Shown here: piece by piece, positions 1 to 8,175 of the stretch
How the letters are laid out: each line of letters starts with the position of its first letter
Position numbering within the stretch: the stretch's first letter is position 1
Source: Nocardia mexicana NBRC 108244
GTDB taxonomy: Bacteria; Actinomycetota; Actinomycetes; Mycobacteriales; Mycobacteriaceae
Reading direction: 5' to 3'
Length of the DNA: 64,000 bases
Assembly: GCF_001613165.1 (NCBI RefSeq)
Contig: NZ_BDBV01000045.1
Coordinates: 1-64,000 of the forward strand
Notes under the pieces: model-generated
Database searches by the model: none
What the model saw: only the letters and a program-made list of their open reading frames with translations
What the model was told of the DNA's origin: nothing
Made by a program: the position numbers and the translations under genes

Positions 1-265
1 CCAGCACGGCCGCGAGCGCCGCCGCGACGAGCACCCGGCACAGGTCGGTCCGCGCCGCCCGAACCAGCCACGCGCCCAGCCCTATTCCGACAACGACCAA
101 CCCCGCAGCGAGCACAAGCCCTACCCGCCACCCGCCGACAATCGCCACAATCGTTGCGCCCCAGCACACCACGGCCGACGGCAGCAGCCGCACATCCACC
201 AGCGTCGGGTCGACGATCGGCCCCCGATCACCCGGAAGTTCCGCACCCTCCACCGAATCCCCCAT
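1..265 (-). CDS. comEC: ComEC-like competence/DNA-uptake channel protein, N-terminal fragment
   Basis: Open frame running off the left edge; only the first ~88 residues are present. It starts at an ATG (complement of 263-265). The visible part has a short polar leader, then a hydrophobic stretch with VDVRLLPSAVVCWGA followed by two predicted membrane segments, which is the usual N-terminus of actinobacterial ComEC/Rec2 proteins. It lies downstream of comEA on the same strand, the normal competence-gene order. ComEC forms the inner-membrane channel for single-stranded DNA. The family call rests on the N-terminal pattern and on context, because the competence and metallo-hydrolase domains lie outside the window. 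Confidence 0.7.
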   Translation of the reverse strand, partial: MGDSVEGAELPGDRGPIVDPTLVDVRLLPSAVVCWGATIVAIVGGWRVGLVLAAGLVVVGIGLGAWLVRAARTDLCRVLVAAALAAVL

Positions 266-730
266 CCGTCGGATCCGCCTTCGCGGAGATCCCGGGCGCT
301 ACCCGTCCACAGCGAAGACCCACTCTCGAGTTGCGAAGCCTGCCAACCGTCACGTCAGCCTGTGTCGTCGATGCGAACACGCGAGTCGATCGGGTCCGCC
401 CGCGCCCGTCCAGCGGTGTGGGCGGGATCGGCGGCCCACGGCCGCAACCACTCCGGCGAGCACCAGCAGGTGATAGCGGCGGATGCGCACCCAGCGGATC
501 AGCAGCCACGACACCAGCGCGGTCAGCGGCACGTCGACGCCACACCCGCCGATCGCCGTCTCGCGGCCGTCCTCGCTGCGCACCGGCACCGGCGCGACTG
601 ACAGAGTCGGGAGCGACCGACGAATCCGCGCAGCACGACATGCCTGCTGCGCGGCACGGGTGCGGCCGATGTCGTCGCTTCGGGCCCGGCGGCCGATGGA
701 GCGATCCGGCGTATCGGCTTGTCGCAGTGG
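266..730. other. 465-bp gap between comEA and comEC, no convincing gene
   Basis: The minus-strand frame of comEA stays open after its stop codon for about 125 codons, to roughly 350. A possible GTG start at 589 would give 79 residues with one hydrophobic segment (around LTALVSWLLIRW and LLVLAGVVAAVG). There is no clear ribosome binding site and the rest is Arg/Gly/Pro-rich, as any GC-rich frame would be. It could be a tiny membrane protein or decayed coding sequence. No RNA gene was recognised. Confidence 0.35.
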
Positions 731-2095
731 TCATACCGTCACCAGGTTGCGGAGGCGGGCCAGGCGGGAAGGGCCGATTCCGGTGACCTCGGCCAGTTGG
801 TCGATGCTGGTGAAGCGGCCGTGTTCGGTGCGCCAGGCCAGGATGGCGAGGGCGGTGGTCGGGCCGACTCCGGGGAGGGCATCCAGCTCGGCCTCTGTGG
901 CGGTATTCAGATCGACCTTGGCCGCGGGGCTCGAAGATGCTGGGGCGCCGGGACTTCCGCCGGGCGCCGCGGGCCGCTGCCCGCCCGGGACGACGACGCT
1001 GCCCAGCCGCGGCGGGCCCGGTTGCGGACCCGCCGAGCCGACGACGACCTGATCGCCATCGGCCAGGCGTTGAGCCAGATTGAGCCCGCCCAGATCGGCG
1101 CCGTCCTGCGCCACCGCGACCGCGAGAGCGTCGGCGACCCGGGAGCCGGGCGGCAGGTACAGCAGTCCGGGATGCTCGACCAGACCGATCACGCTCACCA
1201 CCAGTTCGGCCGATCGCCCGCTGGGCGGCGCGGGGCTGGGATCACCCGTCGGCGGGGCAGGCGGGACCGGAACGGTCGCCGTAGTCGCGGCCCCGGCGGC
1301 GGTCCGGACCGCCGGTAACGGCGGAACAGGTTGTGCCACAGGACTTTCCCTGTGCACCGCGGTCGCCGCGAGCAACAACGCGACCAGCCCCACCACACCG
1401 AGCACCAGCAGACCTCTCCGACCGGGATCGAGCCGGGTCCCGCGCAGCCGTTCGGGAATCAGCCGCTCGTGCCACCGCGCATCCCGATCCGGAGGCTCCC
1501 GCAGCCAGTGCGGAGTGCGCGGGCCCTCGACCTCCGCGCCCCGGCCACCTACGGTGAAGTTCCGTTTCGGCCCCTCGGCCGTACGAGGCCAGTCGTCCAC
1601 ATCGCGCCCCCGGCCCGGCCACTCCACGTCGCGAACCCGATCACCCGCGTCGTCGCCAACCACACGCCGCTGGTCCCGCCCCTCCCGCTCACGAGCCCAA
1701 TCGCCCGCACCATCTCCGGCAGAGCGCTCCGGATCGAGCTCCTCCCACCCAGGACCCCGGGGATCCCCATCGTCCCGGCCCGAACGTCCCCCACCGGAAT
1801 CCACCCACCCGGGACCCCAGCGACCCGCATCATCCCCAGCCGAACGCTCCCCATCGGGATCCACCCGCCCGGGGCCCCAGCGATCTGGATCGTCACGGGC
1901 CGATCGACCCGGGTCCACCCCGCCGGGATCCCAGCGACCCGCATCGTCGCCGGCGCGATACTCCCCGTCGGGATGGTCGGCCTCGAGTTCGTCGACGTCC
2001 CAGCGGCCGCCGGGGATGGATCGCGTGCTGCGTGGCTCCGATGCGATGGCCCCGAGCCGCTCCCGCATCCGCCGCCGCTCCTCGTTTCGCGCCAT
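731..2095 (-). CDS. comEA: ComEA family helix-hairpin-helix DNA-binding protein
   Basis: 454 residues. The C-terminal ~60 residues hold tandem helix-hairpin-helix motifs (VDLNTATEAELDALPGVGP and ITGIGPSRL-type hairpin), the DNA-binding part of ComEA. Before this come an SLBB-like domain (about residues 295-355) and one transmembrane helix (about 228-250, GLLVLGVVGLVALLLA). This fits a membrane-anchored DNA receptor that feeds ComEC. The first ~220 residues are unusual: a hydrophilic Asp/Gly/Arg/Trp/Pro region with about four imperfect repeats of an RSAGDDAGRWGPGWVDP-type unit. The protein is therefore much longer than the ~300-residue mycobacterial homologue. The HhH, SLBB and membrane parts are clear; the start codon and any function of the repeat region are less certain. 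Confidence 0.85.
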   Translation of the reverse strand: MARNEERRRMRERLGAIASEPRSTRSIPGGRWDVDELEADHPDGEYRAGDDAGRWDPGGVDPGRSARDDPDRWGPGRVDPDGERSAGDDAGRWGPGWVDSGGGRSGRDDGDPRGPGWEELDPERSAGDGAGDWAREREGRDQRRVVGDDAGDRVRDVEWPGRGRDVDDWPRTAEGPKRNFTVGGRGAEVEGPRTPHWLREPPDRDARWHERLIPERLRGTRLDPGRRGLLVLGVVGLVALLLAATAVHRESPVAQPVPPLPAVRTAAGAATTATVPVPPAPPTGDPSPAPPSGRSAELVVSVIGLVEHPGLLYLPPGSRVADALAVAVAQDGADLGGLNLAQRLADGDQVVVGSAGPQPGPPRLGSVVVPGGQRPAAPGGSPGAPASSSPAAKVDLNTATEAELDALPGVGPTTALAILAWRTEHGRFTSIDQLAEVTGIGPSRLARLRNLVTV

Positions 2096-2317
2096 GCGGT
2101 CACCGTAGGCGCCGAATTCTCCGAGACCTCCCCGCCGACAAGGGCTTTCGACAGACCTGGGGACAACCGAGCGGCTGTGGAGAACCCCGCCCGTGGCATC
2201 CCGGGCCTGTCACACCCTCCTGCTATCCGCGCCCATGCGGCGTCAACCGGGCCTGGCAGGCCAGGGAACTTCCATGGACGTTCGGCGCAGCAAGGGCCCC
2301 GCCTCGCGAAACAGGTC

Positions 2318-3160
2318 TCAGTCGGCTGGACGGTGGGCGTAGTGGACCGTCCTGGCGGTCAGCAGGAAGACGTCGGTGCGTTTGTCCACGAACTCCGGGT
2401 CCTCAGGATCCAGCAGGCGGTCGAGGGTTGCCAGGTCTTCGGGGTCGAGTGACTCCTCGTGCATGTGGCGGCTGCGCTCGAGCCACTGCCGGACCGAGCG
2501 GCGCGGGCCGCCGTCCAAAGGAGCGGGTCGATCCACCAGGAAGCTGCGGCTGTGCGCGTCGACCAGCCCGGCGGCGCGCAGCAGGGCGGGCCAATCCTCG
2601 GCCACCGCAACCGAATCGGGTAGTTCGGCACGCATCCGGTCGAAGCGCTGCGCCATGGCCGCGTCCAACCGGACCTGCAGGCCGGGACGGCCGAATCCGA
2701 GGTCGCGCGGCAGCCATCGCGCCGGGAGCCCGCCCTCGGTGATGGCCAGCACGCCGCCCGGACGCAGCAGCCCCGCCATCCGGGTGAGCGCGTCCAATTG
2801 ATCCCCGACGTGGTGCACGACGTTCGCCGACCACACCAGATCCGCCTCGGGCAGTTCCGCCAGCCCCGCCGGGAATTCCGCCGCCCGGGTGTGCAGCCGG
2901 ACGCCGAGCCGTTCGGCCCGCTGTTCGGCGATCTTCAGCAGCTCCGGGGTTCCGTCCACGGCGATCACCTCGGCGTCGGGGAAGCGCTGCGCCAGCAGGC
3001 ACGCCGCGACGCCGGGCCCCGAGCCGATGTCCAGGATCCGTTTCGGCTCCAGCTCCGCGATCCGATCGAACGCGGCGTGCAGGTAGGGGCTGTACGCCTC
3101 GCCCTCGTCCACCAGCATGTCGGCCATGGCGGCCCAATCGAAGTCGTCGTCGTGGTTCAT
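2318..3160 (-). CDS. Class I SAM-dependent methyltransferase
   Basis: 280 residues from the ATG at 3160, chosen over an upstream ATG at 3217 because the intervening residues are Arg-rich and unlike a domain. Motif I is RILDIGSGPGVAACLL, followed by an acidic residue after the second strand (EVIAVDGTPE) and a GGVLAITEGG segment: the SAM-binding Rossmann fold of class I methyltransferases. The substrate cannot be deduced. It is transcribed toward comEA with a 220-bp gap and lies beside the degV-octT block, but it is not part of the conserved neighbourhood as I remember it, so it may be a lineage-specific insertion. Confidence 0.8.
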   Translation of the reverse strand: MNHDDDFDWAAMADMLVDEGEAYSPYLHAAFDRIAELEPKRILDIGSGPGVAACLLAQRFPDAEVIAVDGTPELLKIAEQRAERLGVRLHTRAAEFPAGLAELPEADLVWSANVVHHVGDQLDALTRMAGLLRPGGVLAITEGGLPARWLPRDLGFGRPGLQVRLDAAMAQRFDRMRAELPDSVAVAEDWPALLRAAGLVDAHSRSFLVDRPAPLDGGPRRSVRQWLERSRHMHEESLDPEDLATLDRLLDPEDPEFVDKRTDVFLLTARTVHYAHRPAD

Positions 3161-3230
3161 GATTCGACCATGCCGTCGAACACCCCGGGTGGGCAAACTT
3201 TGTTGCCGATTCGGCAAACGTGTCGCGGCG

Positions 3231-4073
3231 TCAGCCGCAGCCGCCCGGCACGACCAGCACGCCCACCGCGCCCGGCCCCAGGTGCACGGCGAGGGTGGGC
3301 CCGAACTCCGCGGTGACCAGCTCGCGGATGTCGGGGATGAGGTCGGTCAGCTGGGCCGTGAGGGTGTCGGCGGCGTCGGGGGCGCCGAGATGCTGGACGG
3401 CCACGGTCGCGCCGTCCTCACCCGCCGCATCCACCGCGGCGGCCACGAGTTTCGCGTACGCCTTGGACCGCGTCCGCGCCTTCTCCCGCAGTTCGAGACG
3501 GCCGTCGACGATCTGCAGGATGGGCTTGGTGACCAGCTCGGTGCCGAAGAAGGCGGCGGCCGAGCTGAGCCGCCCGCCGCGACGCAGCTGCTCGGTCCGG
3601 TTGACCACGATGAACGCGCGGCCGCGGGCGGCGGCCGAGGTGGCGGCGTCGTAGACGATCTCCAGCGCTGCACCCGCCCGGGCTCGGCGCGCGGCCGCCA
3701 GCACCGGCAGTCCCGTACCGAGCCCCGCGCTGAGCGAATCCACCAGACGCACCCGGTCCGCGGCGTCCATATCGCGGATCGCCTGCCTGCCCGCCTCCCA
3801 GGTGGCCGACAGCTGACGCGAAATATGCACGGCGACAACGCCGTCGCCGCCGCTGCGGGCGAGCGCCCGTTCGTAGGCCGCGCACAGCTCACCCGGTGAC
3901 GGAGCCGAGGTGGTCACCGTCGAGGACGTGTAGTCGATGGGCTCGTCGTCGACGCCCTCACCGAGCGCGCGATCATCGACCAGCACATGCAGCGGAACCA
4001 CCAGAATGCCCAGGTCCGCCACGAGCTCGGCGGGCAGGCTGGCGGAGGAATCGGTCACCACCACGACGGCCAT
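3231..4073 (-). CDS. DegV family (EDD-fold) fatty-acid-binding protein
   Basis: 280 residues, the normal DegV length. It begins MAVVVVTDSSASLP and carries the TSAPSPGE motif near residue 55, both typical of DegV lipid-binding proteins. In Firmicutes, FakB members of this family bind fatty acids for a kinase; no FakA partner is visible here. The start lies 3 bp after a 38-codon frame that overlaps octT, so the gene is probably the last member of the nadD-rsfS-gpgP-octT transcript. The position matches Rv2417c of M. tuberculosis. Confidence 0.85.
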   Translation of the reverse strand: MAVVVVTDSSASLPAELVADLGILVVPLHVLVDDRALGEGVDDEPIDYTSSTVTTSAPSPGELCAAYERALARSGGDGVVAVHISRQLSATWEAGRQAIRDMDAADRVRLVDSLSAGLGTGLPVLAAARRARAGAALEIVYDAATSAAARGRAFIVVNRTEQLRRGGRLSSAAAFFGTELVTKPILQIVDGRLELREKARTRSKAYAKLVAAAVDAAGEDGATVAVQHLGAPDAADTLTAQLTDLIPDIRELVTAEFGPTLAVHLGPGAVGVLVVPGGCG

Positions 4074-4076
4074 CGG

Positions 4077-4193
4077 CTACCCGGCCTCTCGCGGCCCGCG
4101 CCACGACTCGGCAAGCGAGCGCACCGCGATGTCGGCCAGTGGCGGCGCCGCGGGGCCGCCGCGCGGTGCGGAGGCGGGGCGGAGTCGGTTCAT
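4077..4193 (-). CDS. Possible 38-residue small protein between octT and degV
   Basis: A 38-codon frame whose ATG (4191-4193) overlaps the octT stop as ATGA and whose TAG (4077-4079) is 3 bp before the degV start. Residues 1-18 are Pro/Arg/Ala-rich; the last 19 (ADIAVRSLAESWRGPREAG) could form an amphipathic helix. The exact fit between two genes that are otherwise tightly coupled suggests translation, if only as coupling from octT to degV. No family is recognised, and chance cannot be excluded in GC-rich DNA. Confidence 0.4.
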   Translation of the reverse strand: MNRLRPASAPRGGPAAPPLADIAVRSLAESWRGPREAG

Positions 4194-5008
4194 GCACCGC
4201 CCTCGGGGGCATGGACTTCCGCCAGCACCTTCACCATGGCGCGGGCGACGGCGGTGTGCCCCTCCCAGCCCCAGTGGATGCCGTCGGGGTTGGATTCGCC
4301 GGAGAAGATGTTGTCGCGCACGGCGTCTGCCAGATCCACCAGCGGCACACCGGATTTCGCCGACCAGTCGCGCAGGGCGCGGACCGCGGGCTCGCGGCCG
4401 GCGTGCACGCGGCCGTAGGCCTCGCAGTCGTGCACCGACGGCAGTACACCGACGAACGGCAGGTCGGGACGCAACTGCGCCACGGCATTGCGGGCCTGCT
4501 CCAGGTAGTCGACGCTCACCCGGGGCGGCAGCGCCACGGGCCTGCCCAGCTTCGCCAGCCGCGGCTGCAGCCACTGGTAGCCGCTGCGGACCACGCGCCG
4601 CAGCCCGGGCGGGCGCAGGTAGCGGATCTGCTCGCGGAGCGCGGTCGGCAGCGGCGACGGCAGCGAATCCATGCCGCCGGTGGCGAAGACGACCGCGCCC
4701 GCGCGCGGCACCGCCGCCCACACCCGCGGGTCGCCGATCAGCGCCCAGTAGCCGTCGCGACAGGTCCAGCCGATCCGGGCAACCAGCTCGACGTCCCAAT
4801 CCAGCTCGGCCGCAACGAGGTTCGGCCAGATCCGGGGATCGTCGGCGGCCAGCCCGCCCTTCGGGCCGAAGTACGCCAGCGAGTCCGCGATCACCACCAG
4901 CACCGGGCGGTCGGAGCCCCGGGTGGTGGTGATTTCGTCGCGGGGCTGCGGATCGGGCGGTGTCGCCCGATCGTCGGCGCCGGAATCGGCTGGGCCGGAT
5001 GGGGTCAC
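4190..5008 (-). CDS. octT: SGNH-fold acyltransferase, probable diglucosylglycerate octanoyltransferase OctT
   Basis: 272 residues from a GTG start that overlaps the upstream stop as GTGA. It resembles Rv2418c (OctT), which octanoylates diglucosylglycerate, an early precursor of methylglucose lipopolysaccharide. SGNH-type elements are visible: an N-terminal strand with a catalytic-Ser-like IADSLAYFG, a mid-protein GGMDSL block, and DGIHWGWEGH near the C-terminus holding the Asp-x-x-His pair. Its proximity to gpgP, which acts in the same pathway, supports the call. The first ~35 residues are polar and probably unstructured. Confidence 0.8.
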   Translation of the reverse strand: MTPSGPADSGADDRATPPDPQPRDEITTTRGSDRPVLVVIADSLAYFGPKGGLAADDPRIWPNLVAAELDWDVELVARIGWTCRDGYWALIGDPRVWAAVPRAGAVVFATGGMDSLPSPLPTALREQIRYLRPPGLRRVVRSGYQWLQPRLAKLGRPVALPPRVSVDYLEQARNAVAQLRPDLPFVGVLPSVHDCEAYGRVHAGREPAVRALRDWSAKSGVPLVDLADAVRDNIFSGESNPDGIHWGWEGHTAVARAMVKVLAEVHAPEGGA

Positions 5009-6405
5009 GTCGACTTTCCTCCGAACAGACGTTTCATCGCTCGCTTCAATCGACCACCACCGGCCTCGCCCGGCGCACCGGAATTCGGGGCCGGTGCAAC
5101 AGGATCCGGCTGTGCCGGTGGCTCGGCCGATGCCGGTGCCGGGGTAACGGGATCGCCGCCTGCCGCAACCGAATCCGCTCCGGTCTGCTCGGGCCGCGCC
5201 GCCTCGTCGGCAGCGTCCGCCGCCGAGTCCTGGTCGTCCGCGGCGGAAGTAGCGGTCTCGGTGTCGGCGCTCTCTTGCTGCTCAACCGATTCCACCGGCT
5301 CGACCGTTGCCGCCGCACTATGCTCGTCGACCCCGGCATCGGCCGCCTCGGGTGCCGCCGGGGAGGTAGCAGTAGTCTTCTCGGCCGTTGTGGCCTCGGC
5401 TTCGGGGGACTTCGCAGCCGACTCTGCCACGTCGGAGGCGGCCACGGCAGCCACTTCGGCGCCGGACTCGGCCCCAGCGTCCGCCTGTCCGTCGACCGAC
5501 TCGGCAGCACCAGACCGGTTGTCGGCACTGTCCTGCCGAACAACCGATTCCACCGACTCGGCACCCTCGGCGACGCCTGTCTCGCTCCCTGCCGCTTCGG
5601 CACCACTGGACTCGGTGTCGGCGCTCTCTTGCTGCTCAACCGATTCCACCGACTCGACCGATGCCGCCGCACTTTGCTCGTCGACCCCGGCGTCGGCCGC
5701 CTCGGGTGCCGCCGGGGAGGTAGCAGTAGCCTTCTCGGCCGTTGTGGCCTCGGCTTCGGGGGACTTCGCAGCCGACTCTGCCACGTCGGAGGCGGCCACC
5801 TCCCCGGTAGCCGCACCATCAGCAGGCGCCGCATCTTCGCTACCGGCGTCGGGGTCGGTGGACTCCTGTCGCGCAGGCGATTCCGCGGTCGACGCCGCAG
5901 CGGCATCCGGCCGCTCGGCCGACGCCTCGGCCCGCGCCGAGTCGCTCTGAGCAACCTCGATAACCTCGGCTGCCTCGGCACCGCTATCGGTCTCGGCGTC
6001 GGCCGCCGCAGCACCACCGGTCTCGGCGTCGGCACTGCCTTCCTGCGCAACGGAATCCGTCGTCGCATCCTTTTCGGCGACTTTGGCGCTGCCGGTTTCC
6101 TGCTCGACCGGTTCCACCGGGGTCAGCGGGCCGCCGAACAGGACGTCCGGGAGGTGCCGGACCGGCATGTCGGAGGCCTTGCGGAACAGCTCGTCGGGGA
6201 CCGCCCCGCCACGCTCGAACTCCGGCTCGGCTTCCGGCTCCGATTCCGGCTCAGCCGGTTTCGGCTCAGCCGGTTCCGGCGCCGGACCACCGAACAAGGC
6301 ATCCGGGAGGTGCCGTACGGGCCCCTCGGACGCCTTGCGGAGCAGTTCGTCGGATACCTGCCGGACCGGTTCGTCCCGGTCGTCGGAGGACTTTTCAGAG
6401 GACAT
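5005..6405 (-). CDS. Ala/Glu/Ser/Asp-rich repeat protein with LFGG motifs, unknown function
   Basis: 466 residues, highly acidic and low in complexity; no known family is recognised. The N-terminal ~95 residues hold two copies of a motif reading DELFRKASDMPVRHLPDVLF followed by GGP. The last residues are basic and close with LKRAMKRLFGGK, echoing the LFGG ending. The middle ~330 residues are repetitive, with two ~63-residue blocks nearly identical in DNA (5257-5445 and 5611-5799). The ATG overlaps gpgP by 11 bp and the stop overlaps octT as GTGA, so it is co-translated with the methylglucose lipopolysaccharide genes. It is probably disordered, with helical ends that might bind a partner or membrane. 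The opposite strand is also open over much of this stretch, but translational coupling favours this frame. Confidence 0.75.
   Translation of the reverse strand: MSSEKSSDDRDEPVRQVSDELLRKASEGPVRHLPDALFGGPAPEPAEPKPAEPESEPEAEPEFERGGAVPDELFRKASDMPVRHLPDVLFGGPLTPVEPVEQETGSAKVAEKDATTDSVAQEGSADAETGGAAAADAETDSGAEAAEVIEVAQSDSARAEASAERPDAAAASTAESPARQESTDPDAGSEDAAPADGAATGEVAASDVAESAAKSPEAEATTAEKATATSPAAPEAADAGVDEQSAAASVESVESVEQQESADTESSGAEAAGSETGVAEGAESVESVVRQDSADNRSGAAESVDGQADAGAESGAEVAAVAASDVAESAAKSPEAEATTAEKTTATSPAAPEAADAGVDEHSAAATVEPVESVEQQESADTETATSAADDQDSAADAADEAARPEQTGADSVAAGGDPVTPAPASAEPPAQPDPVAPAPNSGAPGEAGGGRLKRAMKRLFGGKST
5257..5445. repeat. 189-bp direct repeat, copy 1
   Basis: This segment and 5611-5799 are 354 bp apart (118 codons, in frame) and differ by about five bases by eye. 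Both lie inside the Ala/Glu/Ser-rich gene and encode the same ~63-residue block. The close match indicates recent duplication or gene conversion and probably a length-variable locus. Confidence 0.9.
5611..5799. repeat. 189-bp direct repeat, copy 2
   Basis: Second copy of the block at 5257-5445, in the same orientation and reading frame within the same gene. The sequence between the copies is a more diverged version of the same composition. Confidence 0.9.
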
Positions 6406-7108
6406 CAGGTGCTACCTTTGCCGCCGCGTTCCACACATCCAGCCGCCACCCGGGCTGTTCGATGCTCGGACCGTGGCTGCTCAGCTGCACCCAGCTGGTA
6501 TTGGCCAGCCCGCCGAGCACGGGCCAATTCCGCTGAGGCAACTCCAGCAGCGCAGCGGTCAGTGCCGCGATCAACCCGCCGTGCGCGACCAGGATGATGG
6601 TACGGCCGGGCCAGTCGGCGCGCGCGGCGAACAGCTCACGCACCACCGGCAGCGCGCGGGCGCCGACCTCGAGTTTGCTCTCGCCGCCCGGCGGGGTGAA
6701 ATCGGCGTTCAGCCGCCAGGTCTGCCGTGCGCCGGGATATCGCTCGTCCACATCGATGTGGGTCAGCCCCTCCCACTCCCCGAGGCTGGTCTCCCGCAAC
6801 CGGCGGTCGCGCACCACCTCGAGTCCGGAGTGGTCGGCCAGGGCCACGGCGGTGTCGTAGGCGCGCCGCAGATCCGAGGAGACGAGGGCGATGGCGTCGT
6901 GGCCGACCAGTTCGCGGGCGGCGTCCTTGGCCTGGCGGCGGCCCAGCTCGCTCAGTTCGGTGTCGGTCTGCCCCTGCATGCGCTCGACGGCATTCCATTC
7001 GGTCTGTCCGTGCCGCAACAGGATCAGCCGCCGCACCCCGGCGTGTTTGCCGGTCCGGACATTCGATTCAGCAGGGCGGAGCTCGGTGTCTCCGGGCCCC
7101 AGGCTCAC
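6395..7108 (-). CDS. gpgP: Histidine phosphatase family, glucosyl-3-phosphoglycerate phosphatase
   Basis: 237 residues from a GTG that overlaps the rsfS stop as GTGA; the frame is open further upstream, but that stretch lies inside rsfS. LLRHGQTEWN is the catalytic RHG motif with the phosphorylated His, and VAHGGLIAAL carries the second catalytic His. The sequence resembles Rv2419c (GpgP), which removes phosphate from glucosyl-3-phosphoglycerate in methylglucose lipopolysaccharide synthesis. Position between rsfS and octT matches M. tuberculosis. Phosphoglycerate mutase-like homologues share these motifs, so the specific substrate rests partly on synteny. Confidence 0.85.
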   Translation of the reverse strand: MSLGPGDTELRPAESNVRTGKHAGVRRLILLRHGQTEWNAVERMQGQTDTELSELGRRQAKDAARELVGHDAIALVSSDLRRAYDTAVALADHSGLEVVRDRRLRETSLGEWEGLTHIDVDERYPGARQTWRLNADFTPPGGESKLEVGARALPVVRELFAARADWPGRTIILVAHGGLIAALTAALLELPQRNWPVLGGLANTSWVQLSSHGPSIEQPGWRLDVWNAAAKVAPDVL

Positions 7109-7500
7109 TCGGCGGCCTCGGCGCCGTCGCCGCGCGGGCCTCCGATCCCCTCGACCGGAACCTGCGGGCAGTCCTTCCACAGCCGTTCCAGCCCATAGAA
7201 ATCGCGCTCGTCGCTGTGCTGGATATGCACGACGACCTCGACATAGTCGAGCAGCACCCAGCGCCCCTCCCGGGTGCCCTCGCGCCGCACCGGCTTGTGC
7301 CCGGCCAGCCGCAACTTCTCCTCGACATTGTCGACGATCGCGTTGACCTGCCGCTCGTTCGGCGCGGACGCGATCACGAAGCAGTCGGTGATCACCAGCT
7401 GATCGGAGACGTCGAGCACCACCACGTCGGAAGCCAGCTTCTCGTCGGCCGCGCGCGCAGCGATCTGCGCCATGTCGACCGCTTCGACAGTTGCTGTCAC
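7105..7500 (-). CDS. rsfS: Ribosomal silencing factor RsfS
   Basis: 131 residues from a GTG (7498-7500) that overlaps the nadD stop as GTGA; the longer upstream frame lies inside nadD. The core is typical of the RsfS/Iojap family: ASDVVVLDVSDQLVITDCFV, then GRWVLLDYVEVVVHI. RsfS binds ribosomal protein uL14 and blocks subunit joining during starvation. The nadD-rsfS pairing is widely conserved. A short Gly/Ala/Glu tail follows the domain. Confidence 0.9.
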   Translation of the reverse strand: MTATVEAVDMAQIAARAADEKLASDVVVLDVSDQLVITDCFVIASAPNERQVNAIVDNVEEKLRLAGHKPVRREGTREGRWVLLDYVEVVVHIQHSDERDFYGLERLWKDCPQVPVEGIGGPRGDGAEAAE

Positions 7501-8138
7501 AGGGCTACCTTCCCGTTCCCTCCCGGCACGTACAGGTGCCGTTTCGATATGTACTGCACGACCCCGTCCGGAACGAGGTACCACACCGGCCGCCCCTCGG
7601 CGGCACGGCGACGGCATTCGCTCGACGAGATCGCCAGGGCCGGGATCTCGATGACGGTGACCGCATCGGCCGGCATGTCCCGCAGGTGTTCGGCGAGGTG
7701 GTCGATGTTCAACTCGTACCCCGGACGGCTCACCCCGACGAACTTCGCCAGCTCGAACAGTTCCGCCCAATCGTGCCACGTCAGTATGTTGGCCAGCGCA
7801 TCCGCACCCGTGATGAAGTACAGGTCGGCGTCGGGATGCTGGGCCTGCAGGTCACGCAGGGTATCGACGGTGTGGGTGTCCTTGCCGCGATCGATGTCGA
7901 CCCGGCTGACCGAGAACCGTGGATTCGAGGCGGTGGCGATGACGGTCATCAGGTACCGGTCCTCGGCGGGGCTGACCTTCTTGCCCGCCTTCTGCCACGA
8001 CTGCCCGGTCGGAACGAAAACTACTTCATCGAGGTCGAAGCGCTGCGCGACCTCGCTGGCTGCCACCAGGTGCCCGTGGTGGACGGGATCGAACGTCCCG
8101 CCCATCACGCCCAGTTTGCGTCGCCCTTTTTCTTGCAC
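7497..8138 (-). CDS. nadD: Nicotinate-nucleotide adenylyltransferase
   Basis: 213 residues from the GTG at 8138, chosen because it places the usual RRKLGVMGGTFDPVHHGHL motif about nine residues from the start; an ATG at 8192 is possible but would overlap the upstream gene. The GGTFDPxHxGH motif is the nucleotidyltransferase signature, and PALAISSSECR near the C-terminus is the second conserved block (SSTxIR type). The enzyme converts nicotinate mononucleotide to deamido-NAD. It is the first clearly conserved gene of the coupled nadD-rsfS-gpgP run. Confidence 0.9.
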   Translation of the reverse strand: MQEKGRRKLGVMGGTFDPVHHGHLVAASEVAQRFDLDEVVFVPTGQSWQKAGKKVSPAEDRYLMTVIATASNPRFSVSRVDIDRGKDTHTVDTLRDLQAQHPDADLYFITGADALANILTWHDWAELFELAKFVGVSRPGYELNIDHLAEHLRDMPADAVTVIEIPALAISSSECRRRAAEGRPVWYLVPDGVVQYISKRHLYVPGGNGKVAL

Positions 8139-8175
8139 GAATGCCGAGCTTACTGGGACGGGTGCACCGTTCCGG

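Noticed and set aside
266..730. Additional competence gene or frameshifted end of ComEA
   Set aside because: ComEA ends properly after its last helix-hairpin-helix; the following open stretch lacks domain sequence and a binding site, so it is listed only as a gap.
4960..6597. Long plus-strand open frame opposite the Ala/Glu/Ser-rich gene
   Set aside because: It is a codon-bias mirror of a low-complexity gene. The minus frame has coupled starts and stops with gpgP and octT.
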